Below, piece after piece: positions 1-8,853 of a DNA stretch of 64,000 nucleotides. Made by a program: the position numbers and the translations under genes. Positions within the stretch are counted from its first letter, which is position 1, and each line of letters starts with the position of its first letter. The notes below the pieces were generated by a model. That model ran no database searches. It was not told where the DNA came from and worked only from the letters and a program-made list of their open reading frames with translations. Source of the DNA: Oscillospiraceae bacterium (GTDB taxonomy: Bacteria; Bacillota; Clostridia; Oscillospirales; Oscillospiraceae); assembly GCA_017416685.1 (NCBI GenBank), contig JAFQBN010000003.1, positions 83,655 through 147,654 of the forward strand. Direction: 5' to 3'.

Positions 1-1680
1 CCGATTGCTGGCCTCCCACTGCTGGGCGGGGCCATCCCCCTCCTTATACTTCTGCTCCCCACTCATGCGCAGGGACAGGGGGGTGATCTTCTTCAAATAA
101 CCCTCCCGGGACAGGAACAGGTGGACGGGGTAGTCGGGAACTTCCGGCTCGGCCTCGAAGACCTCCTCCATCTCATGCTCGTAGATGATGTCGGTGCGGC
201 GGGGCTGGGCGAACTTCTTCTTCACGTCCTCCAGTTCGCCAATGATGATCTTTTTGATGCGCTGGGGGCTGTTGATGATGTCCTGCAGGTCGTCGATCTC
301 CTCCTGCAGGGAGTCCACCTCCTGAGTGCGCTTGAGGATGTATTCCTTGTTGATGTTGCGCAAACGGATGTCGGCCACGTACTCGGCCTGCACCTCGTCA
401 ATGCCGAAGCCGATCATCAGGTTGGGGATGACCTCGGCATCCTCCTCGGTGTCCCGGATGATCTTGATGGCCCGGTCAATGTCCAGCAGGATGCGCTTGA
501 GACCCTTCAAAAGGTGCAGTTTATCCTGCTTTTTCTTCATGGTGAAGTAGGTGCGCCGGCGCACGCCGTCCATGCGCCATGCGGTCCACTCCTCCAAAAT
601 CTCGCCCACGCCCATGACACGGGGCATGCCGGCGATGAGGATGTTGAAGTTGCAGGAGAAGGTGTCCAGCAGGGGGGTGTACTTGAACAGGCGGGCCATG
701 AGCTTGTCCGGGTCGGTACCGCGCTTGAGATCGATGGTCAGCTTCAGACCGTCCAGACCGGTCTCGTCGCGCATATCGGCAATTTCCTTGATTTTACCGG
801 CCTTGATGAGTTCGGCTACCTTGTCGATGACCGCCTCGGCGGTGGTGGTGTAGGGCAGTTCGTAAATTTCGATGAGGTTTTCGCTCTTGACGTAGCGCCA
901 CTTGGCCCGGACCTTGAAGGAGCCGCGGCCCGTGCGGTAAATTTCATTCAGGGCGTTGGCATCGTACAGCAGCTCGCCGCCGGTGGGGAAATCGGGCGCT
1001 TTCAGGGTGGTGGCGATGTCATGATTGGGGTGCTTGAGAATGGCGATGGTGGTGTCGCACACTTCCTCCAGATTAAAGCCGCAGATGTTGCTGGCCATAC
1101 CAACGGCGATACCCTGATTGGCAGATACCAGCACGTTGGGGAAGGTGGTGGGCAGCAGGGCAGGCTCCTGCATGGAGCCGTCGTAGTTATCCACAAAGTC
1201 CACCGCATCCATGTCGATGTCACGGAAGAATTCGGCGGTGATGGCATCCAGCTTGGCCTCGGTATAACGGGGGGCGGCCCAGGACATGTCCCGGGAGAAC
1301 ACCTTGCCGAAGTTGCCCTTGGAGTCCACCAGAGGATGCAGCAGGGCGCCGTAGCCACGGCTCAGACGCACCATGGTGTCGTAGATGGCGGCATCACCGT
1401 GGGGGTTTAGCTTCATGGTCTGGCCCACGATGTTGGCGCTCTTGGTGCGGGCGCCGCCCAACAGCTTCATCTGGTACATGGTGTACAGCAGCTTGCGGTG
1501 GCTGGGTTTGAAGCCGTCGATCTCCGGAATAGCGCGGGAGACGATAACGCTCATGGCGTAGGGCATATAGTTCAGTTCCAGCGTTTGGGTGATGGGCTGC
1601 TCCTGCACCTCGGGGTGCAGGCCAAAGACGTTGGTGGTGTCCACCTTGGGGGCGGATTCGGTCACTTTCTTTTTAGCCAA
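1..1680 (-). CDS. parC: DNA topoisomerase IV / gyrase subunit A (parC-like), 3' end outside window
   Basis: Breakage-reunion subunit of a type IIA topoisomerase, about 560 residues visible; the C-terminal part lies beyond the left edge. The catalytic tyrosine is seen in the motif APRYTEAKL, preceded by the typical fold region with SRGYGALLHPLVD, and later the winged-helix/tower region and coiled coil with IINSPQRIKKIIIGELEDVK. No ATG is available at the right place: I choose the TTG at 1680 because an AAGAAGGGA ribosome site lies about 9 nt upstream and an in-frame stop lies just before it. It follows the parE-like gene by 29 bases on the same strand, so the two subunits are co-transcribed. 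It is probably the second (decatenating or paralogous) type IIA pair, as it is not next to dnaA/recF-type genes; gyrase versus Topo IV cannot be settled without the C-terminal domain. Confidence 0.9.
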   Translation of the reverse strand, partial: MAKKKVTESAPKVDTTNVFGLHPEVQEQPITQTLELNYMPYAMSVIVSRAIPEIDGFKPSHRKLLYTMYQMKLLGGARTKSANIVGQTMKLNPHGDAAIYDTMVRLSRGYGALLHPLVDSKGNFGKVFSRDMSWAAPRYTEAKLDAITAEFFRDIDMDAVDFVDNYDGSMQEPALLPTTFPNVLVSANQGIAVGMASNICGFNLEEVCDTTIAILKHPNHDIATTLKAPDFPTGGELLYDANALNEIYRTGRGSFKVRAKWRYVKSENLIEIYELPYTTTAEAVIDKVAELIKAGKIKEIADMRDETGLDGLKLTIDLKRGTDPDKLMARLFKYTPLLDTFSCNFNILIAGMPRVMGVGEILEEWTAWRMDGVRRRTYFTMKKKQDKLHLLKGLKRILLDIDRAIKIIRDTEEDAEVIPNLMIGFGIDEVQAEYVADIRLRNINKEYILKRTQEVDSLQEEIDDLQDIINSPQRIKKIIIGELEDVKKKFAQPRRTDIIYEHEMEEVFEAEPEVPDYPVHLFLSREGYLKKITPLSLRMSGEQKYKEGDGPAQQWEASNR

Positions 1681-1709
1681 ATGGGATCAATCCCTTCTTA
1701 ACAGGTAAA

Positions 1710-3695
1710 TCAGGAGATGTCCGCCATCTCCAGATACTTATAGCCGTTTTCGGCGATGTGGTTCTTGCGGCCGGCAAGGTCGTCGCCCAGCAGCAGGTCA
1801 AAGACCTGATCGGTCAGGATCGCGTCCTCGGGCATGACTTTGATGAGACGGCGGGTGGCGGGGTTCATAGTGGTCAGGGCCATCATCTCCGGGTCGTTCT
1901 CGCCCAGACCCTTGGAGCGGTTGATGACGCACTTCTTGCCGGCCAGCTCGCCGTTGACGATGTCGTTCTTCTCCTTATCGGAGTAGGCAAACCAGGTCTT
2001 TTCCTTGTAGGTGATCTCGTACAGGGGGGATTCGGCGATGTAGACGTACCCCTCCCGGATGAGGGTGGGGGTCAGCCGGTGGAGCATGGCCAGGATCAGG
2101 GTGCGGATCTGGAAGCCGTCCACGTCGGCATCGGTACAGATGACGATCTTGTTCCAGCGCAGATTAGCAAGGTCGAAGGCGGCCAGTTCCTTGGCCTTCT
2201 TGTCGCTGACCTCCACACCGCAGCCCAGCACCTTCATAAGGTCGGTGATGATCTCGCTTTTGAAAATGCGGGGCAGTTCTGCTTTCAGGCAGTTCAAAAT
2301 CTTGCCGCGCACGGGCATGATGCCCTGATACTCGGGGTCGCGGCTCTGCTTGACGCTGCCCAAAGCCGAGTCGCCCTCCACGATGTAAAGCTCACGCCGG
2401 TCCACGTCCTTGGTGCGGCAGTCCACGAACTTCTGCACCCGGTTGGAGATGTCCATAGAGCCGGTCAGCTTCTTTTTCAGGTTCAGGCGGGTCTTTTCCG
2501 CGGTCTCGCGGGAGCGCTTGTTGACCAGCACCTGCTCGGCGATTTTCTGGGCGTCGAAGGGGTTTTCGATGAAGTAGACCTCCATCTGGCTTTTCAAAAA
2601 CTCCGCCATGGCATCCTGAATGAATTTGTTGGTGATAGACTTCTTGGTCTGGTTTTCGTAGCTGGTCTGGGTGGAGAAGTTATTGCTGACCAGCACCAGA
2701 CAGTCCTCCACATCGCCCCAGGACAGGCGGGACTCGTTCTTCTGATACTTGCCGTTCTGCCGCAGCCAGCCGTCAATGGCGGAGACGAAGGCGGACTTCA
2801 GCGCCTTTTCGGGGGAGCCGCCATGCTCCAGCCAGGAGGAGTTGTGGTAATGCTCAATGCGCTGGACTGTGTTGGAGAAGCAGAAGCACACGGACAGCTT
2901 CACCTTGTAGTCGGGCAGGTCGGCCCGGTCACGGCCCTTTCGCTCGCCCTGCCAGAACACGGGCTGGGTCAGGCTGTTTTCACCCACGATTTCGCCCACA
3001 TAGTCCACGATGCCGTTTTCGTATTTGAACTCGGTGGTTTCAAACTTGCCGGGGGCAACTTCGTTGCGCAGGCGGAACAGGATGCCGGAGTTGACCACCG
3101 CCTGCCGCTTGATGACGTCGGTGAAGTAGTCCAGAGGGATGTCGATGTCGGTAAAGACTTCAAGGTCAGGCTTCCAATGGAACCTGGAGCCGGTCTTTTT
3201 GCCGCTCCACGGCTCTTTCTTCAAGCCGCCGATGTTCTCGCCCTTTTCAAAGTGGAGGGTGTACTCGGTGCCGTCCCGGTGGATGACGGCATCAAAGAAC
3301 TCAGAGGCGTACTGGGTGGCGCAGGAGCCAAGGCCGTTCAGCCCCAGGGAGAACTCGTAGTTGTCCCCGCCGGTGCCGTACTTGCCGCCGGCATACAGCT
3401 CGCAGAAGACCAGTTCCCAGTTATATTTCTGCTCTTTCTCGTTCCAGTCCACAGGACAGCCGCGGCCAAAGTCCTCCACCTCGATGGAGTGGTCGGCATA
3501 GCGGGTGACGACGATAACATCGCCGTGACCCTCCCGGGCCTCGTCGATGGCGTTGGACAGGATCTCGAACACCGCGTGCTGACAGCCCACGATGTCGTTG
3601 GAGCCGAAGATAACGCCGGGGCGCTTGCGCACACGGTCGGCGCCCTTCAGGGCGGAGATGGATTCGTTTCCGTAATCGGTTTTTTTCTGTGCCAT
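1710..3695 (-). CDS. parE: DNA topoisomerase IV / gyrase subunit B (parE-like)
   Basis: ATPase subunit of a type IIA topoisomerase, 661 aa. Visible are the GHKL ATPase region (LSNAIDEAREG with the Mg-binding Asn, later GLNGLGSC for ATP-lid binding), the transducer domain, and the TOPRIM domain with the motifs LYIVEGDSALG and CTDADVDGFQIR, ending in the C-terminal GLGE region (NRSKGLGENDPEMM). The ATG at 3695 is preferred over an in-frame TTG nine bases upstream because GGAGG sits 9 nt before the ATG. The length fits ParE and the shorter GyrB paralogues of Clostridia. It is the first gene of a two-gene operon with the parC-like gene and has its own sigma-A promoter (3734-3763). Confidence 0.93.
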   Translation of the reverse strand: MAQKKTDYGNESISALKGADRVRKRPGVIFGSNDIVGCQHAVFEILSNAIDEAREGHGDVIVVTRYADHSIEVEDFGRGCPVDWNEKEQKYNWELVFCELYAGGKYGTGGDNYEFSLGLNGLGSCATQYASEFFDAVIHRDGTEYTLHFEKGENIGGLKKEPWSGKKTGSRFHWKPDLEVFTDIDIPLDYFTDVIKRQAVVNSGILFRLRNEVAPGKFETTEFKYENGIVDYVGEIVGENSLTQPVFWQGERKGRDRADLPDYKVKLSVCFCFSNTVQRIEHYHNSSWLEHGGSPEKALKSAFVSAIDGWLRQNGKYQKNESRLSWGDVEDCLVLVSNNFSTQTSYENQTKKSITNKFIQDAMAEFLKSQMEVYFIENPFDAQKIAEQVLVNKRSRETAEKTRLNLKKKLTGSMDISNRVQKFVDCRTKDVDRRELYIVEGDSALGSVKQSRDPEYQGIMPVRGKILNCLKAELPRIFKSEIITDLMKVLGCGVEVSDKKAKELAAFDLANLRWNKIVICTDADVDGFQIRTLILAMLHRLTPTLIREGYVYIAESPLYEITYKEKTWFAYSDKEKNDIVNGELAGKKCVINRSKGLGENDPEMMALTTMNPATRRLIKVMPEDAILTDQVFDLLLGDDLAGRKNHIAENGYKYLEMADIS

Positions 3696-3733
3696 AAGGG
3701 ACAACCTCCAAAGGTGGTAGATACATTTAATAT

Positions 3734-3763
3734 ATCATACCGCATCTTGTGGGGTAAAGTCAA
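3734..3763 (-). promoter_or_regulatory. Sigma-A promoter of the parE-parC operon
   Basis: On the minus strand TTGACT (plus 3758-3763) and TATGAT (3734-3739) are separated by 18 bases, about 40 bases upstream of the parE-like start codon. Confidence 0.7.
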
Positions 3764-3764
3764 G

Positions 3765-3801
3765 AAAAACGCCCCTGCAGCGCAAGCTGCAAGGGCGTTT
3801 T
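3765..3801 (-). terminator. Intrinsic terminator after the small P-loop gene
   Basis: A GC-rich hairpin with arms ending in A/T runs (about 15 paired bases around a CGCAAG loop, one bulged base) follows the stop codon of the 3812-4222 gene; on the minus strand it is followed by a run of five T. Confidence 0.75.
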
Positions 3802-3811
3802 CAGGCGAAAA

Positions 3812-4222
3812 TCAGAAGTATTTCTTAATGCCGTCGGAAGCCAGGGAAGCATCATCGCTGATGGTGACGGTGAACTTGATGTTGTGCTCCTCGCCGAAGT
3901 TGTTCAGCCAGTCCAGGAACGCCTCGGTCTCGGCGTTGCAGTCGCCGCCGGCGATCTTGGTCAGGCTGTCGATAAACACGTGGGTAATGTCATAGTTGCC
4001 GGCGTACAGGCCGCTGACAAACCCCTTCAGGGCGGTGTAGTCAGTCAGGTCGTAGTTGCTGGCCTCTACCAGACGGATCTGATAGTGGATATCAAAAGTG
4101 AGCTTTTTGCCCTTCTCAATACAAACAACATTGCCGTGCTCGGTCTGGACGGCGGAATTGATCATATCGATCATCTGCTTGGTCTTGCCGGAGCCCTTCT
4201 TGCCCATGATTACTCTAACCAT
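3812..4222 (-). CDS. Small P-loop ATP-binding protein of unknown function
   Basis: 136-aa protein with a Walker A motif very close to the N-terminus (GKKGSGKT, residues about 7-14) and a hydrophobic strand ending in an acidic residue, THVFIDS (about residues 78-84), that may serve as Walker B. The rest is an alpha/beta sequence without recognisable domain, no signal peptide and no membrane segment. The size is that of a minimal P-loop core, smaller than kinases or AAA proteins. The ATG at 4222 is chosen because AAAGGAG lies 8 nt upstream; a GTG three codons earlier has no such site. It has its own promoter (4283-4311) and terminator, so it is a single-gene unit between parE and pgi. I recognise it as a conserved-hypothetical clostridial type, but do not know its substrate. 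Confidence 0.8.
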   Translation of the reverse strand: MVRVIMGKKGSGKTKQMIDMINSAVQTEHGNVVCIEKGKKLTFDIHYQIRLVEASNYDLTDYTALKGFVSGLYAGNYDITHVFIDSLTKIAGGDCNAETEAFLDWLNNFGEEHNIKFTVTISDDASLASDGIKKYF

Positions 4223-4282
4223 ACGTATCACTCCTTTGATAGTAAATAGAGGGAACGGGGATACCGTTCATTCTATGGTAGT

Positions 4283-4311
4283 ATTTTACCATAACCCGGC
4301 AGGCTTTTCAA
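4283..4311 (-). promoter_or_regulatory. Sigma-A promoter of the small P-loop gene
   Basis: Minus strand TTGAAA (plus 4306-4311) and TAAAAT (4283-4288) with a 17-base spacer, about 60 bases upstream of the ATG. Confidence 0.7.
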
Positions 4312-4337
4312 CCGGAATTTTGGTAAAATTTTTACTC

Positions 4338-5666
4338 TTACAGCCGGGCCTCCAGCTGGGCTTTGCGCTCCTCGTAGCCGGGTTTGCCCAGCAGGGCGAA
4401 CATATTCTTCTTATAGTCCTCCACGCCGGGCTGGTCAAAGGGGTTGACACCCAGCAGATAGCCGGACAGGCCGCACACCAGCTCGAAGAAATAGATGAGC
4501 CAGCCAACGCACGTTTCGTTGATTTCGGGCAGGCTGAGCAGGATGTTGGGCACGCCGCCGTCCACGTGGGCCAGGATGGTGCCGCACATGGCTTGTTCGG
4601 CCACGAAGGCAAGGCTCTTACCGGCCAGGAAATTCAGACCGTCTGTGTTGTCCGGGTCGGTGGGGATGAGAAGCTTGCCGTGGGGATTTTCAAAGCGGAC
4701 GACGGTTTCAAACAGGTTGCGGTGGCCGTCCTGAATATACTGGCCCATGGAGTGCAGGTCGGCGGTGAATTCCACGCTGGCGGGGAACAGACCCTTGCCG
4801 TCCTTGCCCTCGCTCTCGCCGTAGAGCTGCTTGAACCACTCGGCGAAGAAGCGGAAGCTGGGTTCGTAGCAGGCCAGAATTTCAATGCGCTTGCCCCCCT
4901 CGTACAGGGCGTGGCGGGCGGCGGCATACTGCCAGGCAGGGTTATCCAGACTGCGGACAGACAGCTCGCCCATAGCCTCGGCCGCACCGGCCATGAGCTG
5001 GTCGATGTCGATGCCGGCCACGGCGATGGGCAGCAGACCCACGGCGGTCAGCACGGAGTAGCGGCCGCCGATGTTGTCGGGGACCACAAAGGTCTGGTAT
5101 CCCTCTTTATCTGCAAGACCCTTCAGAGCGCCCCGGGCCTTGTCGGTGGTGGCGTAGATGCGGCCAGCGGCAGCCTCCTTGCCGTACTTGGCCTCCAGCA
5201 GGCCCTTGAAAATGCGGAAAGCCACGGCGGGTTCGGTGGTGGTGCCGGACTTGGAGATGACGTTGACGGAAAAATCCCGGTCGCCGATAAGGGCGATGGT
5301 CTCCAGCATGGCGTCGGTGGACAGGCCATTGCCGGCGAAGTAGACGTCGGGGGTGTCCTTGCGCTTGAGGTTGTAGTTCTGGGAGCGCAGCAGCTCGATA
5401 ACGGCGCGGGCGCCCAGATAAGAGCCGCCGATGCCCACCACTACCAGCACCTGAGAGTCGCTGCGGATCTTGTCGGCAGCGGCCTTGATGCGGGCGAATT
5501 CTTCTTTATCGTAGTTGGCGGGCAGCTTGACCCAGCCGGTGAAATCGCCGCCGGGGCCGTTGGACTTGTCCAGCATGTCGTGGGCCTTTGCCAGGGCATC
5601 CTTGCGGGCGGGCAGGTAGTCTTCGGCTAGAAAACCGCCGAGTTTGGAAAGGTCGAGTTGGATCAT
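4338..5666 (-). CDS. pgi: Glucose-6-phosphate isomerase
   Basis: Interconverts glucose-6-phosphate and fructose-6-phosphate in glycolysis/gluconeogenesis, cytoplasmic. 442 aa, the usual length of the short Firmicute-type PGI. Recognisable are the sugar-phosphate binding region [19 protein letters not shown] (about residues 75-95), [17 protein letters not shown] (about 135-150) and the C-terminal signature region with [10 protein letters not shown]-like sequence ([14 protein letters not shown]). The ATG at 5666 has AAGGAGG about 9 nt upstream. It stands alone; a TATAAT-like -10 (minus strand, plus 5704-5709) precedes it, with no convincing -35. Confidence 0.97.
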   Translation of the reverse strand: MIQLDLSKLGGFLAEDYLPARKDALAKAHDMLDKSNGPGGDFTGWVKLPANYDKEEFARIKAAADKIRSDSQVLVVVGIGGSYLGARAVIELLRSQNYNLKRKDTPDVYFAGNGLSTDAMLETIALIGDRDFSVNVISKSGTTTEPAVAFRIFKGLLEAKYGKEAAAGRIYATTDKARGALKGLADKEGYQTFVVPDNIGGRYSVLTAVGLLPIAVAGIDIDQLMAGAAEAMGELSVRSLDNPAWQYAAARHALYEGGKRIEILACYEPSFRFFAEWFKQLYGESEGKDGKGLFPASVEFTADLHSMGQYIQDGHRNLFETVVRFENPHGKLLIPTDPDNTDGLNFLAGKSLAFVAEQAMCGTILAHVDGGVPNILLSLPEINETCVGWLIYFFELVCGLSGYLLGVNPFDQPGVEDYKKNMFALLGKPGYEERKAQLEARL

Positions 5667-5782
5667 ATCGCAAAACCTCCTTGGTGTGATGGCTTACACA
5701 CATATTATAAGGCAAAACAGTTCAAAATGATAGTGGAAAAAGGCGTTTTCGGGAAAAAGTTTTCTGCGGGGCAAAAAAGGGG

Positions 5783-5811
5783 TTGACAAGCCGGGATTGT
5801 CCCGCTATAAT
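5783..5811 (+). promoter_or_regulatory. Consensus sigma-A promoter of tRNA-Val
   Basis: TTGACA (5783-5788), a 17-base spacer and TATAAT (5806-5811), a perfect consensus promoter 11 bases before the tRNA 5' end. Confidence 0.92.
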
Positions 5812-5822
5812 AATCGCTGTTC

Positions 5823-5898
5823 GGACGATTAGCTCAGCTGGTAGAGCATCCGCTTGACGTGCGGGAGGTCACAGGTTCAAGTCCTGTATCGTCCACCA
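5823..5898 (+). tRNA. tRNA-Val (GAC anticodon)
   Basis: Complete 76-nt cloverleaf: 7-bp acceptor stem GGACGAT/ATCGTCC, D arm GCTC...GAGC, anticodon stem TCCGC/GCGGG with loop TTGACGT (anticodon GAC), T arm ACAGG/CCTGT with TTCAAGT loop, discriminator A and an encoded CCA end. A single-gene unit with its own consensus promoter and terminator. Confidence 0.97.
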
Positions 5899-5900
5899 TA

Positions 5901-5936
5901 AATCGACAAGCTTAACATAAGCTTGTCGATTTTTAT
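5901..5936 (+). terminator. Intrinsic terminator of tRNA-Val
   Basis: A 14-bp perfect inverted repeat (5901-5914 and 5918-5931) with a 3-base loop, followed by TTTTAT, starting two bases after the CCA end. Confidence 0.92.
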
Positions 5937-5999
5937 ATTTGCGACTTCGGTTGATTTGGTCGGCTGCGCCCCAAACAGCAGGAGATTTTGAAAATTTCC

Positions 6000-6028
6000 T
6001 TGACTTTTCCCCGGGGACTGGTTATATT
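6000..6028 (+). promoter_or_regulatory. Sigma-A promoter of the riboswitch-controlled ATPase gene
   Basis: TTGACT (6000-6005), 17 bases, TATATT (6023-6028), just upstream of the riboswitch aptamer. Confidence 0.75.
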
Positions 6029-6047
6029 GTGTGTAATTGAATAGCTT

Positions 6048-6178
6048 CATTGAAGGGGAGTAGTTTTAACGTACAGTCAACAATCCCGACCATTTTCAAA
6101 TGGTATGGCTGTACGTGCCGGTTTGGTTACGAGACTTTCGGTGCATGATTTTTTCATGTTCCGGGGGTCTTTTTTATT
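6048..6178 (+). promoter_or_regulatory. yybP-ykoY family Mn2+ riboswitch with intrinsic terminator
   Basis: The leader has the two hallmark conserved strands of the yybP-ykoY manganese-sensing aptamer: AAGGGGAGTAG (6053-6063) followed by AGTCAACA, and on the 3' side TTACGAGACTTTC (6127-6139), bracketing a variable hairpin. Its 3' P1 strand overlaps a terminator hairpin (6133-6169, loop of T residues) followed by a T run (6170-6176). Binding of Mn2+ would stabilise the aptamer and so prevent the terminator, an ON switch; this follows from the overlap and from what is known of the family. It sits between a promoter and a P-type ATPase gene, a classic target of this riboswitch. Confidence 0.85.
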
Positions 6179-6206
6179 TTATCCATACACACATAAGGAG
6201 GATACC

Positions 6207-8804
6207 ATGAAAGATTATTATCTGCTTTCCAAAGACCGGGTTTTGGAGGCCTTCGGCGTTACAAACCAGGGTCACAGCGCGGACCGGGCCAAACAGATAC
6301 TGGAGAAAGCGGGACCCAACGTGCTGCAGGAGGGAAAGAGGAAAAGCACCCTGCAGGTGTTCCTCTCCCAGTTTGCGGATCTGCTGGTGGTGATTTTGAT
6401 CATTGCCGCTGTGATCTCCATGCTATCCGGCAATACGGAAAGCACCATCGTCATCCTTGCGGTCATTACCATGAATGCCATTCTGGGTACTGTACAGCAC
6501 AAGAAGGCGGAAAAATCGCTGGATAGTCTGAAATCCCTGTCCTCGCCCAACGCAAAGGTCATCCGGGATGGACATAAGATCGAGATCCCATCCCGGAATG
6601 TGGTACCCGGAGATATCGTGGTGTTGGAGGCCGGCGATATGGTCGTTGCCGATGGCCGGATCTTGGAAAACTTCTCCCTGCAGGTCAATGAAAGCTCCCT
6701 GACCGGTGAGTCCACCAACGTGGATAAGCAGGCCGTGGACATGGAAGCGGAGGTCCCCCTGGGGGACCGGGTGAATATGGTCTACTCCGGCAGCCTGGTG
6801 ACCTATGGCCGGGCCACGGTGGTGGTGACCGGAACCGGCATGGATACCGAGATCGGGAAAATCGCCGCCTTGATGAACGCGACGAAGGAGAAAAAGACCC
6901 CCTTGCAGATCAGCCTGGATCAATTCAGCAGCCGCCTGGCTGCGGTCATTCTGGCTGTTTCCGCTGTGGTGTTCGCACTGAGCATCTACCGGGAAATGCC
7001 GGTTCTGGATTCTTTGATGTTTGCGGTGGCCCTGGCTGTGGCTGCCATTCCGGAAGCGCTCAGTTCCATTGTCACCATCGTTCAGGCTATGGGGACCCAA
7101 AAGATGGCAAAGGAGAACGCCATCATTAAGGAGTTGAAGGCGGTTGAAAGCCTGGGCTGTGTGTCTGTGATTTGTTCCGATAAGACCGGCACCCTGACCC
7201 AAAACAAGATGACGGTGCAGCAGATCTACACAGGCGGCAGAGTGATCGGGCCGGAGGAGCTGGACCTGCACAATCAGCTCCACCGCTATCTGCTGTACAA
7301 CGCCATGCTGACCAACGATTCGTCCATCGTGGACGGCAAGGGCATCGGTGACCCCACCGAGTTCTGTTTGCTGGAGATGGTCCGCGCCATCGACCTTGAC
7401 GAGGGGTTGATTCGGGACGCCATGCACCGCATGGCGGAGATCCCCTTTGACTCTGACAGAAAGCTCATGTCTACAAAGTACCGGCTCCACGGCGAACCCA
7501 CCATTATGACCAAGGGTGCGCTGGATGTGCTGCTGGACCGGACGACCCGCATCCGCACCGATGACGGCGTTCGTGACATCACTGAAGAGGACCGCAGGAA
7601 GATCCTAGACATAAACATGGACTTTTCCCGGAACGGTTTGCGTGTGCTGGCCTTTGCCTATAAGCAGTCCGATGATGCGCAAGTCCTGACGCTGGAGGAT
7701 GAAAATGACTACACCTTCCTTGGCCTGCTCTCCATGATGGATCCCCCCAGACAGGAGTCCAAGGCGGCCGTGGCGGACGCAAAACGGGCCGGCATCAAGC
7801 CCATCATGATCACCGGCGACCATAAGATCACCGCCACGGCCATCGCCGGGCAGATCGGCATCTTCGAAGAGGGGGATATGGCCCTTACCGGTGTGGAGCT
7901 GGATGCCATGAGCGAGGAAGAGCTGGACAGCAAAATCGATAAAATCAGCGTGTATGCCCGGGTGTCCCCCGAAAATAAAATTCAGATCGTCGATGCCTGG
8001 CAGCGCAGGGGAAACATCGTTGCCATGACCGGAGACGGCGTCAACGATGCCCCCGCCCTGAAAAAGGCGGACATCGGTGTGGCCATGGGCATCACCGGGA
8101 CGGAAGTTTCCAAGGATGCAGCTGCCATGATTCTGGCCGACGACAATTTTGCCACCATCATCAAGGCGGTTACCAACGGCAGAAATGTGTACCGAAACAT
8201 CAAAAACGCCATTAAGTTCCTGCTTTCCGGCAATATGGCGGGTATTCTGTCCGTGCTGTACACCTCGATTCTGGGGTTGCCCGTTCCCTTTGCCCCGGTA
8301 CACCTGCTGTTTATGAACCTGCTGACCGACTCCCTGCCGGCCATCGCCATCGGCATGGAGCCTGCCGAGGACAACCTGCTGGACAAGAAGCCCAGAGACC
8401 CCAAGGAAAGTATCCTGAGCCGTGATTTCCTGCTCCAGCTGCTGGTGCAGGGCGGCCTGATCGCTGTTTGCACCATGGCTGTATTCCACATCGGACTGAT
8501 CAGCGGCGGCGCGGCGCTGGCCAGCACTATGGCTTTTTCCACCCTGACCCTGGCCCGTCTGTTCCACGGCTTCAACTGCCGCAGCGATCGGTCCCTGTTC
8601 AAAATCGGGTTTGGCAGCAATCCCGCAAGTTTGGGCGCCTTTGGTGTCGGCGTTGTGCTGCTGGTGCTGGTACTGGTGGTGCCGTTCCTGAGTCGGCTGT
8701 TTGCCGCATCTGCGCTGACCCTGGCGCAGTTTGGCATGATCGTTGGCCTGGCCTTTGTACCCACGGTGCTGATTCAGCTCTACAGAGTGCTTCGTGGGCG
8801 CTGA
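6207..8804 (+). CDS. P-type cation-transporting ATPase, probable Mn2+ (or Ca2+) exporter
   Basis: 865-aa P2-type ATPase in the cytoplasmic membrane that couples ATP hydrolysis to cation efflux. Order of parts: N-terminal cation ATPase domain, first membrane pair (about residues 55-95), actuator domain with SLTGES, membrane helices with the ion-binding motif AIPEALSSI (about residue 290), phosphorylation site DKTGTLT (Asp about 325), nucleotide-binding domain with MTKGALDVLLDR, hinge motif MTGDGVNDAPALKKADIGVAMG, and six C-terminal helices. The helix-4 motif has PEAL rather than the PEGL of typical Ca2+ pumps. Together with the Mn2+ riboswitch upstream this favours manganese export; calcium remains possible. 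The ATG at 6207 has AAGGAGG 6-7 nt upstream; longer readings would run through the riboswitch and are rejected. Confidence 0.93.
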   Translation: MKDYYLLSKDRVLEAFGVTNQGHSADRAKQILEKAGPNVLQEGKRKSTLQVFLSQFADLLVVILIIAAVISMLSGNTESTIVILAVITMNAILGTVQHKKAEKSLDSLKSLSSPNAKVIRDGHKIEIPSRNVVPGDIVVLEAGDMVVADGRILENFSLQVNESSLTGESTNVDKQAVDMEAEVPLGDRVNMVYSGSLVTYGRATVVVTGTGMDTEIGKIAALMNATKEKKTPLQISLDQFSSRLAAVILAVSAVVFALSIYREMPVLDSLMFAVALAVAAIPEALSSIVTIVQAMGTQKMAKENAIIKELKAVESLGCVSVICSDKTGTLTQNKMTVQQIYTGGRVIGPEELDLHNQLHRYLLYNAMLTNDSSIVDGKGIGDPTEFCLLEMVRAIDLDEGLIRDAMHRMAEIPFDSDRKLMSTKYRLHGEPTIMTKGALDVLLDRTTRIRTDDGVRDITEEDRRKILDINMDFSRNGLRVLAFAYKQSDDAQVLTLEDENDYTFLGLLSMMDPPRQESKAAVADAKRAGIKPIMITGDHKITATAIAGQIGIFEEGDMALTGVELDAMSEEELDSKIDKISVYARVSPENKIQIVDAWQRRGNIVAMTGDGVNDAPALKKADIGVAMGITGTEVSKDAAAMILADDNFATIIKAVTNGRNVYRNIKNAIKFLLSGNMAGILSVLYTSILGLPVPFAPVHLLFMNLLTDSLPAIAIGMEPAEDNLLDKKPRDPKESILSRDFLLQLLVQGGLIAVCTMAVFHIGLISGGAALASTMAFSTLTLARLFHGFNCRSDRSLFKIGFGSNPASLGAFGVGVVLLVLVLVVPFLSRLFAASALTLAQFGMIVGLAFVPTVLIQLYRVLRGR

Positions 8805-8813
8805 TAACTCAAC

Positions 8814-8849
8814 AAAAACCGCCTGCACAAGCGTGCAGGCGGTTTTTAT
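8814..8849. terminator. Bidirectional terminator between ATPase and LysR genes
   Basis: 15-bp perfect stem (8814-8828 / 8833-8847) with A/T-rich ends that give a T run on both strands, between convergent genes. Confidence 0.9.
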
Positions 8850-8853
8850 CTGT

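Noticed and set aside
6105-6206. Longer N-terminus for the P-type ATPase starting near 6105
   Set aside because: That region is the riboswitch aptamer and terminator; the ATG at 6207 has the only good ribosome site.
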